Below are positions 11,694 through 23,285 of a DNA stretch of 64,000 bases, piece after piece. A model generated the notes under the pieces. The model was not told the DNA's origin, made no database searches, and saw only the letters and a program-made list of their open reading frames with translations. Numbering within the stretch: position 1 is the stretch's first letter; every line of letters starts with the position of its first letter. Source of the DNA: Sthenelais limicola (taxonomy: Eukaryota; Annelida; Polychaeta; Phyllodocida; Sigalionidae); contig OW804096.1 in the NCBI GenBank assembly GCA_942159475.1, forward strand, positions 88,825,784 to 88,889,783, read 5' to 3'. The translations under genes were made by a program, and so were the position numbers.

Positions 11694-12687
11694 ATGGAAA
11701 ACAACTGCATAATTTTAAAAGCGAAATCTGTGCATCATATGCATTTGAAATGGATGTGCCAGCATCACCGACTCCATCTCACCCATCTTGATGATAGTAA
11801 GCAAATTTTTTTTCATATGCATGATATTATTCATTATTCATGTGCTGCAATATCATTTCTTATGTTATTAGACACTTGGCCATGCCTACTACATAACACA
11901 CACGCCACATGCAAAACTAAATTATGTCCAAATCGCTGTTCGATATTTTTGCTTTTTATCGATAATATTATCAATGTTCTTTCAAACATTCTTTCAATGT
12001 ATACCTTTTATGCTACTTCATTATTTTCTTTGAGTGAGACGCGCCCGGGAGCAAACCGTTATAATATCTTATTCCTCCTGCTTTATTATGCATATTTTAA
12101 GCACGATCACGGCATTTGCACTCATTTGATATTAAATGTTCTCATCCGTTTGTGTAAACAAATGGGCTCCACCTATTAAATTCGTTTAAGCATTCTTATA
12201 TCGGCTACCCCTATTATGTGCGATTAACATTTATCATCACTCTCTTATTGCACTCATAAATAAAATATATCTCCTTTATCCTATGTTTCATACATACACG
12301 AATTATGCTTAGCCAACTTGTCATTTCTGCATTAAGTCTGATATTTGAATCCAACGCGAACCTATAACTATTACATACACAATGGTTAAATTTTAATCCG
12401 CGCGAATATAAAGACATTTACACTTGTCGTTATGACATATTGCCAACGATTGATTAACTTTTTGTATCACATAGTTACTTTTTAGATATTATTTACTTTC
12501 ATTTATTTATACATCCATAATAAATAGCTTATTACGTACAATATAATCGCGTTACTAAATCACTCATAATATTATTTCAGTTCCCTTCCAAAGAGGCAGT
12601 CGCGATCCGATGCAACTATTACTGTGTCTCCTGTTGTTCATCCTGCTGCTCCTTCACATATTTGTGGCATATTTTATTGTACAGTGA
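11694..12687 (+). CDS. Candidate two-exon gene with C-terminal membrane segment
   Basis: Exon 11694-11796 starts MENNCIILKAK and ends at the donor GATGATA/GTAAGC. Exon 12581-12687 starts after ATTATTTCAG and ends at TGA. Their phases match (1/1). The product would be 70 residues: a His-rich N-terminal half (HHMHLKW...CQHHRLHLTH) and a C-terminal hydrophobic helix (MQLLLCLLLFILLLL...). That would make it a small tail-anchored membrane protein. AATAAA follows at 12702. The second exon is the better-supported part; the first exon also has another readable frame (MDVPASPTPSH). No family recognised. Confidence 0.33.
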
Positions 12688-13026
12688 ACCAATACGTGTG
12701 TAATAAATAGAACTTAATTGTCAACCAATTGTGTCAACCAATTCTTATTTATATTATTTACATTTCTTTACATCGCGATGTCCACTACATACACCCTAAA
12801 AATAAACCCATAAATAAATATGATTCTATCCACAATAGAATATACTCTCGTCTATTCAATATTATATTAGATAATATGATATTATCTGTAAACGTCCATT
12901 ACTTTATAATTTTGCCATTTTTATTTCAATAATATCGATGAGACACTTTTTGTTCAATATTAATTCATAAAATCATAATTAATGCATATCAGATGTGTTA
13001 TCATAAACAAAGACAAGCAATTACAG

Positions 13027-13274
13027 AAGTAGCAAGGTTAGGGAAACCGGCACCTGACCAGGTGAGGACAGTTTTGGATTTTGATGAAGTACCAGAGGAG
13101 GAAAACTATTATGAGGAACCTGTAAATATTGGTGTACGCAGAGAAGGGGATGTTCCAGAGCCCCAGGGCCAATTACATGGACCGGAGCAACAAGAGCAGG
13201 AAGGCGCTGGCAGGATACCAATGATAGAGGAACTCTTATACGACTTAGTACTCTCAGACAATATCCTATCATAA
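13027..13274 (+). CDS. Candidate acidic terminal exon
   Basis: After an acceptor (CAAGCAATTACAG) a purine-rich frame runs to TAA at 13274. It reads EVARLGKPAPDQVRTVLDF then an acidic stretch (DEVPEEENYYEEP) and ends LLYDLVLSDNILS. Base composition differs sharply from the C/T-rich surroundings, which supports coding. It starts in phase 1, so an upstream exon is needed. The donor at 11796 has a compatible phase, so alternative splicing with the previous unit is possible but unproven. No family recognised. Confidence 0.45.
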
Positions 13275-13421
13275 GCGATAACCAAAATGATAAGTCCCAT
13301 TACCATTATTTTTCAATTGAGCTTTATAGCGCTTATCATTGATTATCATCTATAGTCCAATTTCCCTATATTAGTTACTACGTAGTGACATAACTCCTGC
13401 GAACGAACATTATTTCAAACA

Positions 13422-13972
13422 ATGAAAAATATAATTGTGTCCATACTGGAGCAGTCGATCGAGTCAGAAGATGGGGTCGTGTGGCTATTATTTTTCCTCT
13501 TTGGGCCGTCTTGCCCCCCCCCCCCCACCCCACCCCAACCACCCCCGCCTCCGAAATCGACAACGATAAAGACACGCTGCAGCATAATAGATATATTGTC
13601 AGATCGAACTTAATCTATTTTTAAAAATGACTTTAACTAACTTTTTATACCTATAGGGCTTTAAAATAGTTTAAATAGAAAAGTGTGAGTGATACAGCAC
13701 TCATATTTTGGCATTATATAGTGAATGTGTTGAAATAGGTAATAATTAGTCTCTTTTTACATTTAATTTCGTCTAACTATCGTCATTAATTATCATTTAG
13801 CTATGTATATGCCAAGGAGAAGCTAATCGAAGAGCAAAAGAAGCACAATAAACACAACAAAAACACACATTACTGCGAGTCATTCAAAATAATTGAATTT
13901 TATATTTTATTTGACTTGATCGTCACAATCACAATGACTTTATATTTTATAATACTTATTCATAACACATAA
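13422..13972 (+). CDS. Candidate two-exon small membrane protein
   Basis: The last exon 13801-13972 follows a TATCATTTAG acceptor. It reads a charged segment (KEKLIEEQKKHNKHNKN) followed by a hydrophobic C-terminus (FYILFDLIVTITMTLYFI...), stop TAA. An upstream exon 13422-13462 (MKNIIVSILEQSI) can join in phase 2 at a weak donor (GA/GTCAGA). The result would be a 70-residue protein with a C-terminal membrane span, the same outline as the unit at 11694-12687. The join is speculative; the last exon alone is moderately convincing. A C/G homopolymer tract lies between the exons. Confidence 0.3.
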
Positions 13973-15137
13973 TGACAGTAATCATCACAATTGACGAAAG
14001 AAAAATGTTTGTTCTTTTAAATAATTTAACATGCCGACGGCCTACTTTGAGAGCGCCATGACATTCGTTTGATCCTTCCTATTGCTAACAAACCAAAATA
14101 CCCATTCATACGACTATGCATATACGACATATGTGATATATTTTCATAAAATGTACAATTGGCAGCTGTACACATTTAGTACATTATTAAATTCAGAAGC
14201 ATTTGACTAATAAATATTACTAAGGGAAGAAAGATGGTAATTCCTCATCCAAAAAATGAAATGTTTATGAATTTTTATCTCTATAGCATGACACTTCTAT
14301 CGAACAACCTACATGTAACAAGTCACACCTTTCAGTCCAGCAAAATTTTAACATTTATTTATAACAAATTTATCCCTCTTAACTGGACAAATACATTATT
14401 AAATCTAACACTTACAAATTGATTGACATTATTATCACATACTAGTCATGTCCTCTATTTTATATTATACCGCCATACTATACAGTCCTATTATATTGTC
14501 ATAAAAGTTAATGTTTAAAAGACGTTGACTTTAATCCCCGTCTAAATACATACGTAAATAATACATTTATAAATATTGAGATATCGATGTGTGGACATAT
14601 TGGGTTGGATTGTGGGGTGATCTTATTTTAAAAATATTACCCATTTACTACTCTACTATACGATATAACATTGCTCAAAGACGAAATTTACGAATCATTA
14701 TTTATTCCAACGCTGTCATTATACATTGTACGAAAAATACCGTAATTACCACGAAACATATGTTAATATAACAGACAGTGATGTAAAAGTCTTAAAATAA
14801 AATACAACCTAAATATTAGCTAAGTACCTCTCTATACAAATTGTGAGACTCACCCTAAATGATCGATCAATTATTATGTAAATCAAGGTATATGTTTGGG
14901 TTTTTTTGTTTTTTTTTTTAAGTTTTTATTGAATCTATTAACAAATAGCCTTTTTCTCTCCCGTGGTCGATCACATGATATTACATCTTACCCTCTACTC
15001 ATGTTGCGTTTATTTTTGGAATATAATTTTAATTTGCTGCGCGAGATCGATTATTTTATCTTCCGATTGTTCAAACGTTCATCTTAATGAGGCCGCATAG
15101 AATCGTTTTCGTGTGTAATTTTTTTTTTTCAATTCAG

Positions 15138-15199
15138 ACCGCCACGAAAATGTGATACCCATAAAAAGGAAAGGCACATTTAATTCAGGTGACATGTGA
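15138..15199 (+). CDS. Candidate short terminal exon, unknown product
   Basis: A strong acceptor (TTTTTTTTTCAATTCAG) opens the frame (D)RHENVIPIKRKGTFNSGDM, stop TGA. The length is too small to place in a family. An open frame upstream at 14896-15087 (ending FRLFKRSS) could be an earlier exon of the same unit, but no clean donor was found. The rest of 13973-15748 shows nothing else I can support. Confidence 0.25.
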
Positions 15200-15748
15200 A
15201 ATAATCATTTTTGTTCAGATATTTATGAATTGAAACAAGTTATGTAGCACACAGTTTAGCAATACATTTTACTCGTTCAGACTGTTATAATGTCAGAGTG
15301 GACTTTTCTCCATGAATTAGCATTTTCTTTCAATAAATTAGACATTTTTTTCTTCTCGATTTAAGTTCATACATTTGTTTATAAATATTTTAATCAATTA
15401 TTAATTCATTCATTCATTCATTCAAATTAACAATATTCATTTGACCTATGTACAATTTTATATTTGCCCAATGTTACTCTTCTCTCTAATTTAAGAGAAA
15501 TGATCATTATGATGAATTAATTGACTAAATATCGATCGTCTTTATTAAACGCTTGTTGCGCCGTCTGGTGACGTCTTACCTGATACTGCCCATATGGCGA
15601 GCTGACCTCGATGACCATGCACAACGACCGAGTGAGTCAGTCCAAACCACACACTCATCTGCTTTGGACCTGCTCTACAATCTCCACTCATACTCTTAAT
15701 ACCCATTTCTACTATCTACCATCTAATTATTAACATTACCGTACAACG

Positions 15749-18700
15749 ATGGCCACGTAAGTACTCTACTTTTCACACGATCTTTTTATTTGTCTTTAAG
15801 ACAAATATTTTGCTATGTCTTTAATAATGACTCTCTCATATCGTCCTATTAACATGCGGAAAAAATTACACCACGCTTCCTCTAGAATGGCTCTGCACTG
15901 TCTCAAAGCCTAAAATTATGTCTTATTTTGTTTTGTACACGTCAATTTATCAGCACATTATCAAAATAAAGCAAATGTTTATGAATTAAGTAAATTATGC
16001 CACTCCTCATCTGAATTGTGCGACGCTATGGAGGAAATGTTAGTCTACTTAGTGGCTTTTATATCCTAATGATATGTCTACGCCTAAATTGGACAAGCAT
16101 AGCAAACATAGCGAAATATTTAAATTGCCCTAATAACACCTCAAATAGTCCAACTTTAAGAGAGAACATTTTGAGCGACATATTATTATTATGTACGTAT
16201 GCAATTGCAATCCAATTACAAAATTACATATTCCAGCCAAACCAAAAAGAAGATGAAAGTGCGCCGCAATCCTTGCACGCCGGAGCAGCGGCAGCACTTC
16301 GTCGATGCTATTGCAAACGGCTTGAGGGGGACCGGGAAAAAGTTCTGGCCCCAACTCGAAGCTCTCGTAGACAAAACGGGGCTGGACTGGACATTTGTCG
16401 TGGTATGCATGATAACAGATTCAACTTCAACCGACCCCTTTATTGCAGTAGCACAATTGCACGCTAATTTCGTCTTAGCCAATACCTTAACAAAATCTGT
16501 ACATATGACTTTTATAAAGAAAAAAAAAGGACATGTACCTAATCAGACTCCACTATTATATTATTCATAATACACTCAATTTGCACTCAAATTATGTTGT
16601 CGTTACAGAAAAAAGTCAAGAACATGCTGCCGGACTTAATTGGCGCGCAAGAGAAGTCCACAAAGAGCAAGAAATCCCAGTTTAGAGAGAAGGAGACGTC
16701 ACACTTCAACGGCTACAACTTATTCACGAGGGAACAAGCTACTAGCAGTGGGTGCACTTTTCATTAAAAAAGACATACCATATAAGCTATAACATCAACT
16801 AATAGCGTTCATTTCAATACTATCTTGCGATCTAATTAACGCCTTTATATCACTCATATTTCTGTGATTCTGATAAGACCCTTTTTTATGTGCAAATGGT
16901 CCACTTGGGCTTAACACTTGTGCGAACTTGCTGGGTTTTTTTTATTGTGATTGGGGTCTTTTTTGTCCTTAGTAAATATGATATAGGTAAATAAGAGCCT
17001 TTTTTTATGTGCAAATCGTCGAGTTGGGCTTAACACTTGTGCGAACTTGCTTTATTTTTCGATGGTGATTGGGTTGTCAATATGATATAGGTAAACGAAT
17101 CGAAGCATATCGCCATATCGATACATATGCAATGCTTAGACGAAACATGTCCAACTTTTTCTTTCGAGTGACATTTATTTCTATTCATACAGGTTCCTCC
17201 CAAGGCAACACTCGCCTGTCTAGTTTCGGCACGCAGTGGCGCTCGCTGACAGACGAGGAACGCCAAATGTACGGGCAAAAGGCGAAAGAAGAGCGTGAAG
17301 AGTGCCCAAGCAAACTCTCTCCCGCCCAAAAAGAAAAAAAAGTTAGGCAAATCGGCCAAAAAATGGATTTTTTGGTAAGTCTCCTTTGCATACGTAATTT
17401 CGTTCCAATACCGCAGGGCGTGGAACTGATCCATTCTAAATTATTCTTCATGCTTTTTTCAAATGATCTATCCGATCCCCTTATATAATCATGACTCAAA
17501 ATCCTGTGAGTATTATAGGGAAATGGGGAACCATCCCATAACCGATAATCGCTATACACACCGCTATTCGTCGCAACTCACTCCTCAACACACCCTCTCT
17601 CTCTCTCTCCACCGCACCCTCTTTCTCAACCCCACCCTCTCTCACCACCCTCTCCTCTCCACACCGCCACCACCCCCTCTCTCTCTCTCCCCCACCCATA
17701 TCCCCCTACCAACACTATTCTCACCGCGTCTAGCGCCGGAAAATTAGCAACCTGTCAATCAAAACGTTCATTATTATTTTATTAGTGCATTTCATTTAGA
17801 GACATTATTGATAAATTTATTATAAATTATATTATTGTTGAATTATGTCGACTTTTTACTGTTCATATTAAAGGTGGATCTTCTTGATCGGCTGGACCAG
17901 AAGGCGTTGTTTGTGGGGATCCTTAATGGAGCAAACCATGCCATCGGCACAAGACACGCGGTCGATACTTGGAACGAGTATCGGACCGCACTTATGGCGT
18001 CGTTGCATGGCCGCAGTGATGAGGCCCCGACCCCACAACCAACGCTGGACCAGCTGCGCCAGCGCGTGCAGGAGCGCATCAAAGAGGCTTATGGTATGGC
18101 AACACGTCATATTTTAAAATTAAATTATTTCACATCCTTACGATTTAGTCAACTTATATTAATAGAGAAAATTTACTATAATGCCACAAAATATAATATT
18201 AGAAATATTATGATAAAGACATGTATATCATAATATCTAAATGTATATACATTTTGCATACAAAATTGATTAGTTATGAATTAAATACTTCTCAATTAAT
18301 ATATCAATTTCATTTAACTGTTGTACTCTCATTAAAGGCAAATTTCTGGGGAGACGTGTCAAAGTGTTCCCATACACGAAAATGAACGCGGGCAATGGGC
18401 GCTAAATAAGGATGCTGCAATCGCAATGGCTGATGCAGAGATCGTATTTGTGCACCGTGCGTAAATATATCAGTATATTATATTATTAAATAGCGCCTGT
18501 AACTAGCTCATCTCATAAAAAAAAAAGGAAGATAATATCAAAAAAAGACATAGACCAATATTAATTTCTTATTTCGTCATTTATGGATGTGGTGGGGTCG
18601 TTTCCTGAAATATCACTTTACCTAATTTGTCTCTTATTATTAAACAACAATATAGTTGAAGACGAGCCAGAAGTGCCACAAAGTGTTCCAATTGACGAAG

Positions 18701-21089
18701 AGCCACAATCAATTGCAATCGGACTTGATATTACGGCAGGTACGTCCGTTTATATTGTCATATCGATATATATATATTTGTCCAATTTTCTTACTAATTG
18801 TAACATAAATACAAAAATTTCACTTATTTATTTTATAGGCGAAGGTGGAGCAATTATTGGCGTGGCAAGGGGCGATGTACTGACGGTTGAGGCAGACGAG
18901 CAAGGTATTGTAAATTAAAAGTTATTTATTATTGAATTAGAAAATTACTTATTTTGGACATCATGCATGCATGATGTGACGTTTTATGACAATTGCCACT
19001 ATATTTAATCGTGACCCAGATCATACATAATGAAATATAATTATAAAATGTAACATGTAAAATGTGACATAATTAAATAGCAATTAATATGGAAATAATT
19101 AAACTCAATAGACAGAGGATAGCAAATATGATTTATATTCGTGCGAAATACAAATATTGGTCTTTCTTATTTTATAGTTGAAGGAGGGCAAGTAACAATA
19201 GACGAGTTTGAAATAACTGAGCCCAGCGAGACAAAAGGTATTACATCAATTAATTCCAGCGCTTGCCTAATTCGATTTGAACGTGGTTGTCCAGTCGGCA
19301 ACAAAGGTTTGGTATATGGTTGCCCATCAATGACTCGTTGTAGCACAACACAATGAAAAATGAAACACCTTTTTGTCACATAATATTATTGAATTTAAAT
19401 AAGCATCACCTCCACTGGGCATGGGAAAGGTTTGAATTTGGAAAAATAAGTTAGCTATTTTGTTTAAGGTGTTGGGAAAGTATCATGTGGGACTTGAACA
19501 ATGCTGGAATCGTTTAAATACACTTCTCTAAAATGAAATACTTTTTGTTCGGGCGATTCGGCTATTTAGAAGCCCATGTGAGTGTGATCCCGGTGCATTT
19601 TAACAGATTATCCACCGTACATTTGAGTCAATTTCGCGATTAATAAATACTTTTTACTGCCTGTATTTTAACCATATTATACAGAATCAACGTCTAAATG
19701 TTTAGGAAAAAATCAAATATCAACGTAAGTTGTTCTCAGTCATGATAAAAATGTGAATAGCTTCTAGACATCAGATACAATTTTCCATTGTCCAGCCTTG
19801 ACAAGACACAATCAGTCAAATATAATTGTCCCCACAATTGTAGTTGATAATTTTTTTTTGATTATATATTATCAATTTAATTTAGCCCAAATTTATCATC
19901 TTATTAAACAGAAACAAAAAAGAAAATGGCTAAGCGACCAAGTGGTAAGTTCATTTCCAACTTTTAATAATATCTGAATGAATCATTACAAATGTGCACA
20001 TATAACAAATTATTAAGTCAATAAAATTAGCCCAAATGTACAATTTAAATGTAATTAAATAATTAGTTAGTATTCGAAATGGAAAGTATATTTATTAAGT
20101 CATGACTAAATGATGTCCGCTATTCAGACGAGTGCGATAATATATTTTTTTTGATTATATATTATAAATTTAATGCACCCCTAATTTCTCATTTTATTAA
20201 ACAGCAAGAAAAAATAAACGGGCTAATGGACCACAAAAAGCAGATGCCAAGGAGAAAAAAAAAGCTAAGGGAAAAAGTGGTAAGTTCATTTTGAACGTTT
20301 AAAACTCTCTCAATCAATCGATACCCCCCATTCCCCAAACCCTATTCATATCATCTCGAAAGGTCTTCAATTAATTTTGTTTACATTGACAGGCATCCCT
20401 CTAATTAAGAATTATCTCAGTTGGTAGGTGACATTATTGGTGATAAGTTACGCTGATCTCGCTACATTTTATAATAATAAGGCACTTGAACGTGCTTGTC
20501 CCTAGAAGCATATTTATATTTTTTGTGATTATATATTATAAATTTAATTCACCACTAATTTCTCATTTTATTAAACAGTAGGAAAAAATAAACGTGCTAA
20601 GGGACAACAACAAGCCGATGACCAGGAGAAACAAACATCTAATGGACAAAGTGGTAAGTTCGTTTTGAACGTTAAACAATCTCTCAATCAATCGATACCC
20701 CCCCTTCCCCAAATCGTATTCATATCATCTCGAAACGTCTTCAATTAATTTTGTTGACATTGACAGGCATCACTGTAATTAAGAATTATGTCAGTTCGTA
20801 GGTCACATTATTGGTGATAAGTTACGTTGATCTCGCTACATTTTATAATAATAAGGCACTTAATTTGTCATTTTGGTTAATAATAAGGCACTTAATTTGT
20901 AATTTTTGTTAAACAGATGGACCAGAAGAAGGAGATGACGTGGAGTGGGAGTGGGAGAAAATCGTGGCCGTCCGCAATAATCGGGTGACCGGTGAGAAGG
21001 AGTACAGGATGAAATGGCGTGGCTTTCCAAACGCCGACAACACTTGGGAACCGAGCTCTGCCATTAGTGACGATTCATTATTGACTTAA
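15749..21089 (+). CDS. HMG-box and chromodomain protein, 13 exons, one frameshift
   Basis: Exons: 15749-15756, 16237-16402, 16609-16747, 17193-17374, 17874-18093, 18338-18456, 18656-18739, 18839-18904, 19178-19237, 19912-19944, 20205-20279, 20579-20653 and 20917-21089. All junctions are GT/AG with matching phase except through exon 6, where one base is missing. In exon 6 the first frame (KFLGRRVKVFPYTKMN) hits a stop, while the neighbouring frame (ERGQWALNKDAAIAMAD) continues to the donor, so a 1-bp deletion near 18380-18395 is likely. The full product would be about 466 residues. Exons 3-4 encode an HMG box: FNGYNLFTRE, then FGTQWRSLTDEERQMYGQKA. Exons 7-12 are acidic then Lys-rich cassettes, all phase 1-1. 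Exon 13 encodes a chromodomain (EWEKIVAVRNNR, YRMKWRGFPNADNTWEP) with the aromatic cage residues W, W and W/E present, which predicts binding to methyl-lysine. The gene converges on the KDZ transposase gene. It may be an accessory protein of that element; alternatively an independent chromatin gene or pseudogene. Confidence 0.85.
20161..20900 (+). repeat. Tandem duplication of an exon-intron unit
   Basis: Exon 11 (20205-20279) with its downstream intron is repeated as exon 12 (20579-20653) with its intron, offset about 374 bp. The introns share TCTCAATCAATCGATACCCC, TTCATATCATCTCGAAA and GGTGATAAGTTACG at roughly 90% identity by eye. The peptides are RKNKRANGPQKADAKEK and GKNKRAKGQQQADDQEK. 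Exon 10 and the sequence before it (TTATTAAACAG acceptor) belong to the same family, so the Lys-rich linker grew by exon duplication. Confidence 0.88.
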
Positions 21090-21246
21090 TAATGTGTGGT
21101 AGAATTTAGATTTAGTTGCCAGCGCCGCTATGGGTCTCACATTGTGAGTGAGGAGGGGAGAATGGGGAGAGGGATTATAAATAGGGCTGGAGAATGGGGT
21201 AATGGCATTTGTGCATTAAGGGCTGTCATTTCGAGTGCAAGTTGTA

Positions 21247-21252
21247 AATAAA
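21247..21252 (+). terminator. Polyadenylation signal of the HMG/chromodomain gene
   Basis: AATAAA lies 158 bases after the stop codon of the gene at 15749-21089, in a G/A-rich 3' untranslated stretch. It is the first canonical signal downstream of that stop. Confidence 0.6.
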
Positions 21253-21437
21253 GAGCAATATCGTTAACATCTACCCTAGACTTCTTTAATTAGAAATTAC
21301 CGACATTCGTTCTATAGTGCGATCCGTAGACACCGGAGGAGAGGATAGCTGCTAGTGTCCCCATTTTAACTAATTTAATCGTGCTCCTCCAGGAGAAGTA
21401 ACAGTTCAAATGTCACTTGAGACGAATGTACCTAAAT

Positions 21438-21625
21438 GTATGTACAAATTTTGTGGAATAACAGCAGATAGATAAAAATTGAATATACGATGTACCTAAA
21501 TCTATTTACAAATTTTGTGGAATAAGACACATCTAAGAAGAAAATAAAGTTCTTAATACATTTCAACCGAACGACAGACAACCAAGCACACACAGCAGGC
21601 GAGCAGATAGATAAAAATTTAATAT
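21438..21625. repeat. Short nested direct repeats
   Basis: ACAAATTTTGTGGAATAA occurs at about 21444 and 21507, and CAGATAGATAAAAATT occurs at about 21465 and 21603. They abut the left end of the MITE at 21627 and may be a local rearrangement linked to its insertion. No coding content. Confidence 0.55.
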
Positions 21626-21626
21626 A

Positions 21627-21819
21627 CCGTAGTGGCCAGTTCATAACCCCGCGCTTGTACTTTTTTCGAACCCCCTTGAGCCCCGGCTTGCAATTGACAT
21701 AACCTTTTAATATAGAATTAAATTTTAGATGAATTTATTTTTTCATGACGCCCACAGCCCCTGTCTGTATTTGAGATAGGCTTTTAAAAAGGTCCCGGAT
21801 TATAAACGGGCCACTACGG
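21627..21819. mobile_element. MITE, 193 bp, with CCGTAGTGGCC termini
   Basis: The left end reads CCGTAGTGGCCAGTTCATAA, and the right end, reverse-complemented, reads CCGTAGTGGCCCGTTTATAA. There is no coding content. The termini resemble those of the MITE at 51561-51740 (both carry a GTTTATAA-like word close to the end), so the two may be related families. Confidence 0.75.
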
Positions 21820-22237
21820 CAATGTCTATGATTCCAAAATAAAATAAAATAGGAGGAGGAAGAGAAGCGTTGAACGCCACATATTAATTATACAAATAAA
21901 GACGCCTAACAGAAAAAACTTTGTCTCTCGAGACAACTTGTGTTGAAATTACCCTTAAAGTGGCTAAGATAATTAAAATGAGTAGTCAGGGAATAGTGTG
22001 AAATTTTTTATTGAATCATTAGTGAATGGGTCAGAAGATAAACCCAGGTCAAATGGGTGTTACATAATTCATGATGTCAACCAAACGGCCACTTTGGCAT
22101 ATCGGATTGGTATGCAAAACGATTTTGCTCACTATTTTACCAAATATCTCATATAATATGAATTTCATACTTTTGATATTCACAGGTGCACGAAATAATA
22201 GCAAATGAAGTCTAAATTCCGTTAGTCGATAATCTAG

Positions 22238-22597
22238 CCAGCAACAGTGAGAAGTGTCAGTCGTCGCCTTCTAGACACTTTCCGTCCCCGTGTCCTCCCG
22301 CACAACGGAGCTACTGTGTTAAGGCATAGTAATAGGCTAGTCAATTTCATTTGTCCTCTCTGGATAAAATGAGTAGTGTTGCTACATTAACACAGTTTCA
22401 ATAAATGTTATTTGGTTTGCTCTTTGTGATGAATATTGCCCTCCTCTCACTTTCAGTTGATTACTATTTTGGCAGACGATGTTAGTAGAGCACACATGGC
22501 CAATTTGGAGTACGAACGATTGCTTAAATTCCTTCCGTCCTCAGCTTTTCCCACGTTGCCGCGCTACCAGACTGAATGGAGGAAAGATATAAAATAA
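22238..22597 (+). CDS. Candidate two-exon 3' end of a small gene
   Basis: The terminal exon 22476-22597 follows TTTTGGCAG and reads DDVSRAHMANLEYERLLKF then LPSSAFPTLPRYQTEWRK, ending DIK, TAA. AATAAA follows near 22641. A preceding exon 22238-22315 (SNSEKCQSSPSRHFPSPCPP, acceptor AATCTAG) ends at a weak donor whose phase fits. Its own start phase (1) also fits the end of exon 12 of the HMG/chromodomain gene, so it could be an alternative 3' end that skips the chromodomain. The terminal exon looks clearly coding; the links are tentative. No family recognised. Confidence 0.42.
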
Positions 22598-23285
22598 TTG
22601 TAAGATAAATGTCCATTCGTATAGTGGTTGTTGATCGAGGCAATAAAAGTGAAAATAAAATAAAATAAGCACGTCTTCCCCTTTAATTGGAAGATGCGAC
22701 ATTTGCTATGAGCAAATATCGGGCCCTAGCAGCATGTTCTATAAACCGTTAGATTATATATGTCAAAAAGTAATTAAATACAATATCTTTTAAATTTTGC
22801 AGTTCAGAGAACATCCTTTAAGCAGTATTCATGCTCGTATATAATCATCCATGGAGCGTATAGATAAGGAAGATAATATTATATTAGATAAGGAACATTA
22901 CATCGATTAAATAATTGTATATTACATAAGGATAATTATATAAATTAAAACATTGTATATTACATAACGAACACTTTTTTGTTCAATCGAAAAATAAATA
23001 TTATTACTAAGTGTTCCCCTCGTATTTGAACAGACAATATGTACGGATTGATACTGCTTGTGGCTTTTAACAAATTTTGACCTTAAATATCGACACAAAA
23101 ATAGCACTATTTGTGTCAATGTAACAGTAATGTGGTCAGAGTGAGTTAGAGAGAATAATAATTAGTAATAATGTAAAAATAAAGGCAGGGCAAAAGATAT
23201 CGAAATGAAAAAAGGTATAGACATAAAATGGAGCTAAAAGTACAAATGGATAGATATTTAAAATAAAGTGCAATGCATTACCACA

